Origin: Chromera velia
Taxonomy: Eukaryota; Sar; Chromeraceae
Assembly (NCBI GenBank): GCA_018398765.1
Contig: JAHBMJ010004137.1
Coordinates: 20,967 to 82,966, forward strand
Reading direction: 5' to 3'
DNA: 62,000 nt
The notes beneath the pieces are model-generated. The model had not been told where the DNA came from, did not search any database, and worked only from the letters and a program-made list of their open reading frames with translations. The first letter of the stretch is position 1. Each line of letters begins with the position of its first letter. Both the position numbers and the translations under genes were made by a program. This document shows, in pieces, positions 34,984 through 46,794 of the stretch.

Positions 34984-35093
34984 CCGAGACGGTCCTGCTA
35001 TGCACGTACTGTTTGCTAAGGGACCGACAGTGGACTCTACCGAAATCACCATCTCCAAGATTGGTCAATATGACGGCATGCTCTCACTTCTGG
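34984..35093 (+). other. Orphan exon-like fragment next to a retroelement
   Basis: A segment between acceptor TCTTCCAACAG and donor GTAAGT stays open (one leading base, then 36 codons and one base). It encodes residues beginning RDGPAMHVLFAKGPTVDSTE and continuing ITISKIGQYDGMLSLLG. Composition and hydrophobic pattern look like real protein, unlike the AT-rich DNA before it. I do not recognise the family. It may be a gene fragment cut off by the neighbouring retroelement, or part of a gene whose other exons I missed. Confidence 0.3.
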
Positions 35094-35484
35094 GTAAGTC
35101 AAATAATCGAGCAAAAAGAGTGCATGCAAAAAATTCCACTTTTTTGCGATCCGGGTGGGGACGCCGAAAAAAAAAGGTGAATAATTAATGTATGCACCTT
35201 CTACGCGTGCATCATTCGCGAGAAGTTACGGGTCTGATTGCATATACAATGGTGCTGACACACCAGAACCATGCATGCAATATCAGACGGACTGACTCCA
35301 AGAATGCAACATTTGATCAATCGAGAAGCACAGGACAAGGCATGAGAACCGACGCGCGCAACCCCCCTTTCCTCTTTGCTGCTGTCTTTTGTCTATCGCT
35401 TCCAGCAGGTGAATAGTGCACTCAATTGTATAAGCAGGAAAGAACATAAGAAGATCAGTTATCAAAGGAGGGAATGTAACAAAA

Positions 35485-38400
35485 TCAACCAAGAACAGTA
35501 AAAAGAAAGAAAGTCCTTTCATTCCATAATGCGATCAACGAAGGACTCCTCGAACGAGCAATGACATCAGAAAAAACCTTCATGAGAAAACGAAAAGGCC
35601 AACGAAGAAGAAAGCATTCAAGAAAAAGAAAAGTCAGTTCATCAACAAGAACACGAGCAGGGGCATTACAGGAAAGCAAGGAACGCAATACATTCGAACT
35701 CATCTGTCCGATCATTCCCTGCAACCGAGGAATGCAAGAGAAACCATGGATGAATCTAACTCTCTTTAGGGTAGGGAAAGAAGGGAATGGAAGAGCATTA
35801 TCGAAATCATTGAGGCACGAAAAGGAAAAAGCACATAGGTTATGATACCATTCGACGAGAGCATCCCGATTAGGGTTTGCAGCCGCAAAAAGCAAAACAG
35901 AGGGTGTCTGTTGGAGAAAGAAAATCCGAAGCCCCAGCACCGTGGAGCCTTCCTGCCTTTCTAAGACACATTCAGGACTGTAAAGATCTTCCTGTAAAAG
36001 TAACGCAGGAGGACTCTCATCCTGAAGACTCATTACATCAGAAGAAGCACAGCCAGGAAAACGAATAAAAAGAGAGCGGTCATCCATATATCGTGCACCA
36101 AACCATGACTTGTCTTCCCAAGATGAAACACAGAAAGAGTCAGCAACTGAAAACTCTTGCCAGGCTGCAAAGAATCTTGCCCTCCCAGGAGAGCATGGGC
36201 TCCCCTGAGGGAAGCCTTCCTTCTATCAAATCAGTCGTCCATGAACAGGAATCAGATTAGTACAAAAGTCAAGGTCAACGATCTCCGGTAGGACATCAAT
36301 AGGGCATGAGATGGCATCTGCGAATCTGTTGTGAGAGGACAAGAAGGCAGCAGGCTTCATATATTGTCTGCGTGACACCCATGCCTCTCTACATGCCCCC
36401 CCAGCCTCCTTCTTACAGAAGGGACGGAACTTCGGCAGAACGATATATCTGTGTCGAGATTCTGCCTTCACCCTCGCGACGAACTTTCTAAGTGACAATA
36501 GAAAGGCATCATGTGGGAAGGAGGGGAAAAAAGCCTTGATATCATCAACAACCATCTTAATGTGACCGACAGGCCAGTCAGGCTTTAGCGAAAGCTGTTC
36601 GGACCGATCAGCGGAACGTCCATACCCAGCGTTGAATACAGGCACACATTCCTGAAAAGAAAAAGTCGAGTTTAAGTCACAGTGAGGGCCGAAGTAACGA
36701 AGCAGGCCATTTAAACATTTACATGCAAAGAAAAAGAGGGACTTACGTCCATGCAAGGCATACAAGACGAGCGGGCGGTATTTGATAAACAACCAGCCCG
36801 CGGGCAACCGACCATCGTCCCCCCAAGATTTCTTTTTTGCCCATAGAAAACCAGTCCCAAAACGATGCTTCCTTCTATTCAGGGAACCAAAACGTAAAAG
36901 AAAAGACTTCAGGGCAGCAGACTGGTCTATGATGCCACTCGCCAGATCATTAACAGCACAATCAAGGTCCGCCTGTCGCAAGACAGCATACGATCGGTTA
37001 TCTATGAAAGCCGCTCTTACAGCTTGACTGTACTTCCATGCACATAGAAAGGCTAGATCACCTCGAGCCTTATCCACCGGAACAACAGCCAACACATCTA
37101 ACAACCTTTTCACCATCCTAGCCTTCTTCGGAAGAGGAGGCCCCCTCCTCAGAGCACGGAGCACATAAAAGAGTAGTGACCCACCTCTCCCTTAGGTCTG
37201 CTATAACCGCCGCAGACATACTTCCATCACCCCCCCTCCCCTGACCATACCGGGCAGAGCCGAGACGTCCCCTCCCACAACTCCTTGGGGAGACAAGAGA
37301 AGAAACAAAAAAGTCAATCCCTTTCTTAACCGTTGCCCACGATCCACTGTTCGGCCATAATTTACATGAGGACAAGAAATTCAAAGGGAGAAAGAAAAGC
37401 AAACGGAGAGATGGAGAAGAAGAAAGAAGTGCACATGCATGTCCCTCCAGAAGGGGCAAATCGAGAAGTCGAGCGATTCAAATGCAAGGGCAATCATCAT
37501 GCGAGTTACCATGCAATTCAGAAGGAGCATTAAAACAAACCTTGTATGTATTATCGAGCATCTGTTTCAAGTTCTTGAGTTTTGATGGCAGGAGTCTCAG
37601 ATGAACTGAGCTCTGCGGAGCAACTTCCTTTCTAATTAATTCAAACTGACGAAAGTAAAAAACCCTGAACTTTGGGTAGTCAGCAAGCGGAAGGCGAATA
37701 GAAATCGACTTCCCTTTCAGTATCTCCATCATTGACCATCCATTCAGTTCATACAGATGTTTAACGTTCATGTCGAATGTCTGTCTGCCTGTAGCAAGAA
37801 TTCCCCTTCTTGGAACCCTCCTCACACATGCTTTGATATCATCCTTACTGGCATTGACAGATCTGATCGACCTATCAGGAAGCACCTTCTTGAAAAACAT
37901 CACAAGAAGTCTGTCACGAAAAAGAGAAACACATGCATCCCCAGACTCATCCCCCCTTTTCCTACTCACCCTCTGCATAAATTCGTCACGAGAGAGGAAA
38001 ATACCTCCCCTCTCAAGTTCCCCCGACTCCTTCGTCATGCACAGAGAGGAGCGAAGCTTATGTCTCAGCTGAGTGTAACCTGAACCTCTTCTGCATACAC
38101 GGGCAGACAGACGGGAGCGTTCTGGTTTCAGTTCAATTGAAGGGTCATTCCTTTCCTTCCTCGAGACACCCACAGTATTCCACGTCGGTTGATACGCTCT
38201 AATACAAAGCAATTCCATCATACGAAGACTCATTTGTCCACTATCTACCCATGCCAGAGGCAATACAACAAAGAGAGCATGACGAGAAGCATCACTAGAC
38301 AGCACTAAGTAAAAACGATGTGCATACCCCCGCCCAAATTTATTCGCTGCCCGACCCCCCCTCCGTGATCGTAAAGCCACATAGAAGTGCTGCATGATGC

Positions 38401-39310
38401 GATCAAGCGCCATTCCCACTGTACTCCCGAGGTATAGGCCTCTCTTCCATTGGGACCAAACCATGTAAACCACTCTCCTGTCCCATCACCCAGCATGCCC
38501 ACCTGTTTCTCTACACACACTCCTCACCTCCCTCAAATATTTACTGTATGCACTATTCCCCAACTCAAGCCAGACAGAAGCAGCGATAGAATGAAACAGG
38601 ATCAATCTCCTCATGATCTTTTATCGACATCCTTTCTTAAACAAGGTCCGACTGTATGACCACGCCTTACGTCGATCATCAGGAGAAGCCGGTATCACCT
38701 TCAAAGTGTATGAAGGAGGATGGGAAGGCTTAGCAACCAAGACAACTGTCAACGCGCATTTGCATGTTTCCACTCTCTGTGCACAGACCAGACATGGTTC
38801 CCCCCCATGCACATCAAGTAGTGCAATAAGCATCCTGCACCCAACAAGCTTAAGTGTAAGACAGTCTAACTCCGCCTTGATCCTTTGCCTCACGCTCTCT
38901 CTGCCAAAGCCCCCATAATCCCTCAGATCAGTATCAAGACAGTCATTCAACCCTGCCAGCTCATCCCTCATTTGGTCTACCATAAATGAAAAGAAAGAAA
39001 AATCAAAGGCCATATCAAATATGCACTGACCAGAAGAACAGTCCGTCACAGGTCCTAGTCAACCATGTCTGTCCCCCTCGCCCTGCCCCTCCCCCCTCTC
39101 AGCAAAGAGTCCATGTAGACGCTGCCTCGCCACCACCATCGCGTAGATCAGCTCGGTCAGGCCTAGGGAATCCAAATCCCCCTCGACTGAGCAGTCCCTG
39201 AGGAAGGAGAGAACTTCCTCCCTCGCCTCCCTGGGAGTTGTTTCCTGCCTCATGATAGCCTCGATTGTTCTCGTCTCGTCCATGCTATGCTGCCATCTCT
39301 GTCCCCCCAA
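35485..39310 (-). mobile_element. Decayed Penelope-like retroelement with N-terminal GIY-YIG endonuclease and C-terminal reverse transcriptase
   Basis: Read 39310 to 35485 on the minus strand. An N-terminal region (39310-38490) has a Cys cluster (CLVC..CKC). A GIY-YIG-type nuclease follows (about 38490-38170): VVYMVWSQWKRGLYLGST with the second strand YLG, a helix GMALDRIMQHF, and MMELLCIRAYQPTWN supplying the catalytic Glu and Asn. Then comes a long linker ending in a CxC motif (CPC near 37485), then the reverse transcriptase: fingers region KYRPLVLYALHGRK, motif A VVDDIKAFFPSF, motif B EGFPQGSPCSP, motif C YMDD at about 36092, then GLRI. The frame is interrupted by UGA (39059, 38486, 37478, 36226), UAA (38621) and UAG (36223), plus a frameshift near 37150, so this copy is dead. 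The domain order matches the N-terminal-endonuclease Penelope-like elements (Chlamys/Naiad type) rather than canonical PLEs with a C-terminal GIY-YIG. Element termini were not found. Confidence 0.8.
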
Positions 39311-39461
39311 CTTATATTAATTAATCTAGTACCAATTGCTAGTGACTAGGCTAGTGATCAGGCTGCATGGTGATTGATGGCTTTTCATAATAATCCAATT
39401 GTTTCAATTAATGAATAAAATAACTTTCTCTTCTGTTTGGTCTACACTTTTGTGGTATGTC

Positions 39462-42142
39462 TCATTTCTTCATCTTCGCCTTCTCAAGTTGCAATTGAGA
39501 CAGGGGACGCGTCTCAGATGCGTCCTCAAACTTTTCTCGGTGGGCAGCGTCCTTTGCCCACCAGGCGGTGAGAAAACGTGCCCGGATTTCCAAATCTCTT
39601 GCCTCCTCTGACTGCTCATTGGCTGCATTTTCCTCTTCCCACACTTTTGCCCAATTTGTCGCAGCCCCGTCGTGACCGCCCAGTCTCTCCCCTCTTAGGT
39701 CAGCCTCACGCTGAGCCTCTTCAGCAAGCCTCCTCTCCTCTTCCATTCGGAGCAACGCTAGCTGACGAAGACGAGAACCGGCATCTGTCTGATCATTAGT
39801 CATCGCGTTCTTTGCTTGATCTGAATCTTTTGCACGCTCGGAGGCATGCCTTTCTCCGTCTCTGTCTCCATTCTTTCCCGACAGATCCCCGTTTGCGACT
39901 TTTCCCTCGTCCTCTTCGTCATCCTCATCCTCATCTCCCTCGTCATCCTCCTCCTCTCCGTCTCCGTCTGCCTCTTCTGTTTGTGCACCTCCCCCTTCCT
40001 GAGCTTCGCCCCCGTCCGGTGCATTTTTCTGGATGCCCTCCGCGTCTGCGGCAGGAGTAGTCGCAGCATCACCGGAGGGGTCGGGGGCTGGTGCGAACCC
40101 GAAAGCTGCAGCCAACTCCTTCTCTTTTTCCTCCTTTTCCTTCTCCTTTGTCTCATCATCTGCCTCTTTCCTTCCATCCTCTCCGCCTTCTTCACTGCCA
40201 CCATCGGCATCAGATTCGTCTCCGTCGGCTTCCTCGGGCGTCTCTCTCGGCTCTTTGGGGGAAGCTGACTCGTTCTCTGGTTTCGGAGCGGATGCATCTG
40301 TTTCCTCTGGGGGCGGGGCTGGAGCAGTTTTCTGGGGGGGCGCTGTCTTCTGAGCAGTCTGAGGGGACTGGGGCGGCTCTGCACCCGCTCCCCCGAGGCT
40401 GGTAGGGCGGGGGGGCGAAAAGTTGGAAGTGAATGTGTTGACCTTCATGGACTCTTCGTCGGCAATGAAGGCGGCGCTGCTGGGTTTGGTGGCAGCAACA
40501 ATCACTCCAGGGTACAATTCATACAGGGCGGCGAGTGCAGATCGCACGCAGTGGAAGAAAACCTGGCGGTCGGAGGGTCGGACGGGGTCACCGTTGCAGT
40601 ACAGCTGTCTCTTGGGTGGAATCACCACATGTTTATTCACCCAGGCTTTCCAGAGGGTGAGTGCTTTCTGCATCAGTGCGTTGTCCTTTGTGTTGCTGAG
40701 AGTGGAAATTTCCATAAAAATCAAATCTGCAAACGCCAGGCCGTCCGCCTTGCGACGCACGTCCATTTCGGAAGACGCCAACGCGGACCGAGCACACGCA
40801 GCTTCAAGTCCCTGAAGGCAGGCAACAAAGCAGCAACGAGGGTGGGAAACACACAAAAGATTGGCAACAGGAGAAATGAAGAAAATTTTTACAGAAAGAA
40901 GGAACGAAGAAGGAAGGAAGAAAGAGAGACCTATGGACTGTCAAATGGACGGACAGACCACAGAGAAAGGATGTCCCTGAGGAACTGGTTTTCTTCTTCT
41001 TTTTTTTTTCGGGGACAGCAGAATCGAAAGTAGAATCGATGCTACCAACTTTTCTGACATTCCTTTCCTTTTGCGCTTTTGCACCCTCCCTTCTCCTTTC
41101 CTGTTGAATCTGTAAACAATCAGAAAGAAGTTACTTACCAGAAGCGTGCCTTTACTCATGAGATCTCGAAGAGGCAGACCGTTGACGAATCTGGGAAGAA
41201 TTCCCGCAAGGATAGGTGCTCCCGTCTCTGCTGTTGTTGCTTTTCCCAGGAGGACCCTTCTAGAAGGGTGGTAGAGGCCTCGGGAAGGCCACACCTCTCT
41301 CATCTTCTCCTTCTCTTTCTCCTTTCCTTTCTCATTGTTTTCACCCCCTTCCTCCCCGTCCTCATTTCCTGCCAGCGTGCTGTCCTTCCGGCCATCGTCA
41401 AAGTCACCATTATCCGAGTCGGAGTCCTCTCCCCCCGCCCCTCCCGGATCCGCTCTCTGATGCTTCGACCCGGCATCCACAGGGCCAGTAAAGATGTGCA
41501 GCTGCCAGTGCAAGTCCACACCCGGGGGGGGACGCCCTGCCCCGTGGGACCTGTGGGACCGGGCCGAACGGTCGCCAGAGGAAGGGCGGGACATGTTCTC
41601 ATCCGCTTCGTTTGCTCTGCCCCGGCCTTTCCCTGTTCTTCTAGTTGAGGCTGGGTTGAAGTTGTGTTGGGGTTGAGGCGCAGGAAGTCTCTTCGCAGCG
41701 TTGAAGAGTGCGGACATCTCGGCGACCCTCTCTCTGAGGAGGCCTAGACGAACCTCCACGAGTGCTTGGAGAGAATCCATGCGGGAGGCTAGGTCAGATA
41801 CTGACTGGAGGGTGCGCTCGTAGCTGCAGACGGGGAGCGAGTGAAAGATTAGGGAAAGAAATACGGGAAGACAGACGACCCAGAGAAAGAACAACGGAGA
41901 GTGGAAGCGTCTGACACGTCAATGGACTGCCACAACGGACGAAGGAAGACAGAGAATGCAGAGCACCCACAGATTTGTATACGTGGAACTACAGAAACGG
42001 CCGAGATATGAAGAGGTTGGGGTACGGATTCGATCATGCACTTTTGTTTGTATGCATCTTTCTGTGGTGCCAGATTCAAGGACGGATGTTGAGATCGACG
42101 CAAACACACAGAGATCACTGAACAAGGCAGAAGAAAAGCCTC

Positions 42143-42179
<37 letters not shown>

Positions 42180-45100
42180 CGTCCGCTCTTTGAATGCAGA
42201 GAAAGAGAGTTGAAGAGGAGAGGAAGATCAAGCCCCCCCCAGAGGTGCAAAGAGGCTGCCAGCCAAACTGACTCTTGCAAGAATGTGGTCTTGAGTTCTT
42301 TGTTTGCAGACATGAAGTGCAGAAATTGTTGTCGTGTCCAGTGCAGGTCCTTTTCTGCTGCCTCGTGAGTCTGACGAACTCTCCGCGTCTCGTCCTGCTC
42401 CTTCTCGACTTGTCTCTCGAACAGAGTGCACTGTGTGCTTTTGTCTATCAGAGCTCCCTCGGCCTCCCGGAGCTGCAAAAGGGGCACAAGGACCGCACAG
42501 TCGTCAGAACACATGATCCATTTCACCTTCTTCCAGCAACGAGAGCACGCTACAAGCATATCAAACGGCGAAGGCCGGGGTAAACTAAAAAAAGTCAGGA
42601 GGACGGAGGACGAGAAGGCGCCCCATGGACCTCCCATCTGGAGACCAAAGTTGCCTCCAGAGAGGATGTGCATCTTGAGGATGGAGCCAAGAAGGTTGCC
42701 GAATCTCAGTGGTCTGTCTGTTGGGCACAAAACGTGCGACAGACAATTCACCGTGGATGCAAGACAGACCTGTTCCGTCAGAGCGGTATTTTGCTCTCGG
42801 AGTTCCGACACCTGCTCATTTCGCTCCGACAGTTCCGCGTCTGCCGTGGTGATCGAGCAAAGATTTCATGTCTGATCATGAGTTTAAGGGGGTTGTTCCT
42901 TCGGTTGCATGTGAGTGAGTGAGAAGCAGAGGGAGCGAGAGAACGGCAGAGCAGTAGCTGCATGACACAGGGTGTCTATGGCTCGCAGGAGGGAAAACTA
43001 ATGGTATGATTTCTGAGACCGATTGGTACCGAGACACAAAAACACAAAAGAAAGAAAGGCGATGGCATCTCTTTGCATTGGGTTCTTGCTTGCAGTCTAC
43101 TGGATTCAGTGTTTGATTTCCAAAGTCACTGCCTGACTGATCCACTGACCCAGTCTGAGTGCCTCTATCGAGAGTTCATCCATCTTCTTTTGCTTCTCTT
43201 GCTGTTGTTTGAAGACTCCCTCAAGAATGCTTTTCAGTACCTGCAGCACATCCACAAACGAACACACACACGCACACAGCATCACAGCCGCAGAGGCAGA
43301 CACACAAATGCGCATTCATGTCCATCTTCCGCCCTTCACCACAGACAACTACTCACCTCTACAGCAAAGGCAAAGCAAAACTTCATCAGCAATCGTACAC
43401 CCGCCTCTCCCCTTCCCCTGCTGACCTCTCCCTGCAATTTTGCGTCCAGCATCACCTCCAATTTCTCCCGAGCCCAGGTGGAGAACAGACTCTCTGCGTG
43501 CACAAGGCGGGACGCAGGCCGTTCCTCGACCCCCCCCCCCCNNNNNNNNNNNNNNNNNNNNNNNNNCCCCCCCCTTCCCCCTCCTCAAAGTCTGCAAGCG
43601 CAAGGGAACCACCGGCATCCCCGTAGTCCCCAGCCTCGACCCCTAGAATGCGCTCTGTCAGATCCCTCCCCCGACTCGGAGACGCTTCTTTCTCCTCTGA
43701 CCGGAGGGCAACAGCTGCATTCTTTCCTGCCCCAGCAGCGCTTTGCTTTTCTGGGCCCCCTGCCCCGGCCTCTCCCTCAGCATCTCCCTCAGCTAATGCA
43801 GACAGGAAAGGACCTGTGCGAGTCCCCCCAGGGGAAAGGGACCCCGGCATGCCTTGGGCCCAGGCTCCCATGGTCTGCCTGGCAGTCGTGCCCCCATCTG
43901 ATTTGGGCTGAAATCCCGTGGAAGAGTAGAAAGTGTTGAGAAACTTTGAGGGTAAACCGACATTCAAATTCGTTTTGGTCTGTCCAGGCGACAGGAGGGG
44001 GTTCCTATTCGTCCCGTCTGGACTGAGAGGAATGCGAATGATGAGAGAACCGTCGTCAGAAATCTCAAAGGGTTGTCCTCCAGAGCACCGAGAGCTTTCT
44101 TGGATAGAGGATGGGTTCTGCGGTGTGTGATCTTCTGTGTTGCTCCTGATGAGCATATGACCATTTTCTTCCTCGAAGGAGTCCTCCTCCCCGTCTCCTT
44201 GAGGGTCTGTGGAGGAAAGAGGGGGGAGGGGAGCGACTAGATCCTCGAGGGAAGACTCATTGGGAGGGGGTGGGGGAGGCGCAGCTTCGTTTGGGAAGTT
44301 GGAAGCGTTGTAAGATGCTGTGAGAGCGATGGGTGACTTCGGATTTTCATCTTTTTCTTCCCTCTCTGCGTGTGCGGGGGGCTCTTCTTCATCTTCATCT
44401 TCATCATCTTCTTCATCACTTTCGCTCTCATCGTCGTCCCCTCCATCTTCATCATCGCCCTCCTTTTCCACTTCTCCCTCTGCTTTTCCATTCTCCTGCT
44501 TCGTTTCTTTTTCATCCGCTTCTGCAGCATCAGTCCCCTCGGAATCGTTTGGTTGCTCTGGACCTTCTGCCTGGCCTCCCTCTCCAGACTTCTCTTCTGA
44601 GGAAGAGGAAGGCAACGGACCCAAACCCCAGGCCGACAGATCGCCCTCTATCGACGCCTCTGTCTCGTTTTTGGTGCCACTCTGAGCCTCTCTCTCTTCT
44701 CCCTCTCCTCCTCCTTCTCCTGCTGCTGCTGCAGATGATGAAGAAGAGGCCCCCCCGCCCTCTTCCCCGCCACCGAATCCCCAAGCCGCTGCCACCCCCT
44801 CGGCAGCGTTGTTACCGGTTTCACCAGATTCCTTACCATCTGTTCCCACTGCCTCTCCTCCATCCTGGGTGTCTGGTTTCTCCTTTTCTGAAGGACTCGC
44901 AAACATTCCAAGGAACCCCCCCGCATCCCCACCCTCATCCCATCCCTCTTTTTTAACCCCTTCACTTGTGCCGTCTAAGCCCTCCCTCTCTACCTCCCCC
45001 CCCTCACGACCCTCAGTTGCCCCCGAACCAAACCACGCGTCTGCAACCGCCTCCACAGCGGCTGCACCTCCCCGCTCTTCCTCTTCCCGGGAGGTGACAG

Positions 45101-45386
45101 ACTCGCCTCCCTCCTTATCTTCGCTTCCCTGCGATGCGGGTTTGACCTCACTTCCGTGTCCGGATCGGTCTTGGTCGTCTGGTCCCGGAAAGACGAGGCC
45201 CAGATAAGAGAGAATCTGATCTTTCTCTAGAGTCTGGGGCAGCCCTTCCACCAGACCTCTTGTCAACAAGTCTGCAAATTCACCCTCCAGTGCGCATCGA
45301 AAGGAATTTGCATCCTGCAGGGAGAAGGGTCACACAGAGAATCTATGAAAGCTGGGAGGAAAAACATCCGGTCGAGAAAGCAAATC

Positions 45387-45475
<89 letters not shown>

Positions 45476-46794
45476 CGCGCGCGCTTCATGGAACTTCCGT
45501 TGTCTGAAGCAGGAAGAAGGTGACCAGCAGGGTTGTCTGGGAAACAGACAGACAGTCTCGGAGATCTACTGGGATAGATCAAAAGGAAGCGGATGCAGCT
45601 CTGGATCGCATCTACCAAAGCGCTGACTTTTAGGTCGTCTTCCTGCTTTTTCAAGAGCCGCCTGTAGTGGAAAAGCTGTTTCTCCAAAATTGAGTTCTGC
45701 ACACACACACACACACGCACGCACACGCACGAACGATCACACACAGTCGTATAGAGAGGTTTTGGCACACGAGAAGAGAGCGTTCGAGTATCAGGCAGAC
45801 TTCACTCTCGTCGCCACGCGAACACACAGCCTCAGACAAGCTCTTGTCATCAAAGCGTCGAAAAAGAGTTCAAGGACCCGCAGTTGCCTGCATTTAAAGC
45901 ATGCAGAGCAAATCTGCGGCCACATGCAACAACAGGCACAGCCATCACCCCCCCGCATGAAGAAAGAGAGACGAGGTGGATAGATGCAGACCCCATCTGT
46001 TACGGAACACACGAAGGCAGCTGCCGGTGAGAGGGACTCAGGCAGACGAAGGGGCTCATTCCTCCTGCGAGACTTCACTCAGGCCTCCAGATTTCAGCCA
46101 GCCTCAGGTTGTGGAACCACGCAGTCGGCAGACAGTCACACAACGCACCTGTTGAGAGAGCTCTTCCCTCTCCCATTCTGCCTTGTCTGTCGAGAGCTTC
46201 TCGAGTTCCTCGTGCCGAAGCACCTGGTCGCTCAGTTGGTGTCTCAGCTGTCTTTCCTCTCTGATCAGCCGAAGAAGCCTTCTTCTCTCCTTCCTCCATG
46301 CTCTCTTTTCCGATTGCAGCGTCTGTAGCCAGTGGCAGAAAACAAATTTGCACGTGAGACAAAACACATGTATGCGCGAGCCAAGCAACACTCTGCTTGA
46401 GGAAAAGAGAGCACCGCACTTTCAGGCATCGCACAATACTTACTTGCACGGTGGAAAGAAAACGGACGGAGGAAAAATGTACCATCTGAACGCAGGCAGC
46501 AATCAGAATACTTGCGAAAGTAAAGCGAAAGGTGGAAACCAGAGGAGCAACTTGAACAAACAAACTCTTTGTATACGGAATTTTCGACAAGCAGAGGCAA
46601 CAGACATCAGGTGGCAATTGCGCCTGCCTTTCTCAACAGACACTGACCGTGATAACTCTGTATGCCTCTGCAGAAATCGCAGTTTCTTCAATGATATTAC
46701 TGGGCGCAATGGCTAGACCAGTCTCGTCATGACTACGGCTGCTGGCGGTGGGAATCCGTTGGAGCTCCGTTGTGATCTTTCCCCCGCCCTCCAT
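39462..46794 (-). CDS. Large acidic coiled-coil protein (about 1560 aa, nine exons), unrecognised family, contains an assembly gap
   Basis: Exons in transcript order: 46648-46794 (ATG at 46792-46794), 46149-46322, 45628-45696, 43426-45314 (contains 25 N), 43150-43240, 42770-42840, 42273-42472, 41139-41823 and 39462-40811. All junction phases fit. The N-terminal exons encode a charged coiled coil (KRAWRKERRRLLRLIREER..). The big central exon is Glu/Asp/Ser/Gly-rich and very acidic, then resumes coiled coil (AESLFSTWAREKLEVML, QQQEKQKKMDEL, SELREQNTAL). The last exon starts with a helical, globular-looking segment (about 170 residues, from LEAACARSALASSEM to DEESMKVNTFTSNF), then a second long acidic run and an Arg/Glu coiled coil. 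The role is unknown; a structural or scaffold function is only a guess. With the gap taken as 25, exon 4 is not a multiple of three, so the true gap length differs. Confidence 0.65.
43542..43566. other. Assembly gap (25 N) inside a C/G homopolymer within an exon
   Basis: A run of N flanked on both sides by poly-C (poly-G in the coding sense), inside the central exon of the acidic coiled-coil gene. Reading frames on either side (FEEGEGG before, VEERPAS after, in transcript order) are compatible only if the true length differs from 25 by the right remainder. Confidence 0.95.
45388..45484 (+). repeat. (GT)n followed by (GC)n alternating tract
   Basis: About 80 bases of GT dinucleotides, interrupted once by GC, run directly into about nine GC units inside the 45315-45627 intron of the acidic coiled-coil gene. 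Long alternating purine-pyrimidine tracts of this kind can adopt Z-DNA. Confidence 0.9.

Noticed and set aside
35485-39310. Group II intron or single-copy rvt gene as the source of the RT
   Set aside because: The RT is linked to a GIY-YIG nuclease through a CxC linker and sits in multiply interrupted DNA, which fits a Penelope-like element rather than group II introns (HNH, maturase X domain) or rvt genes (no nuclease).
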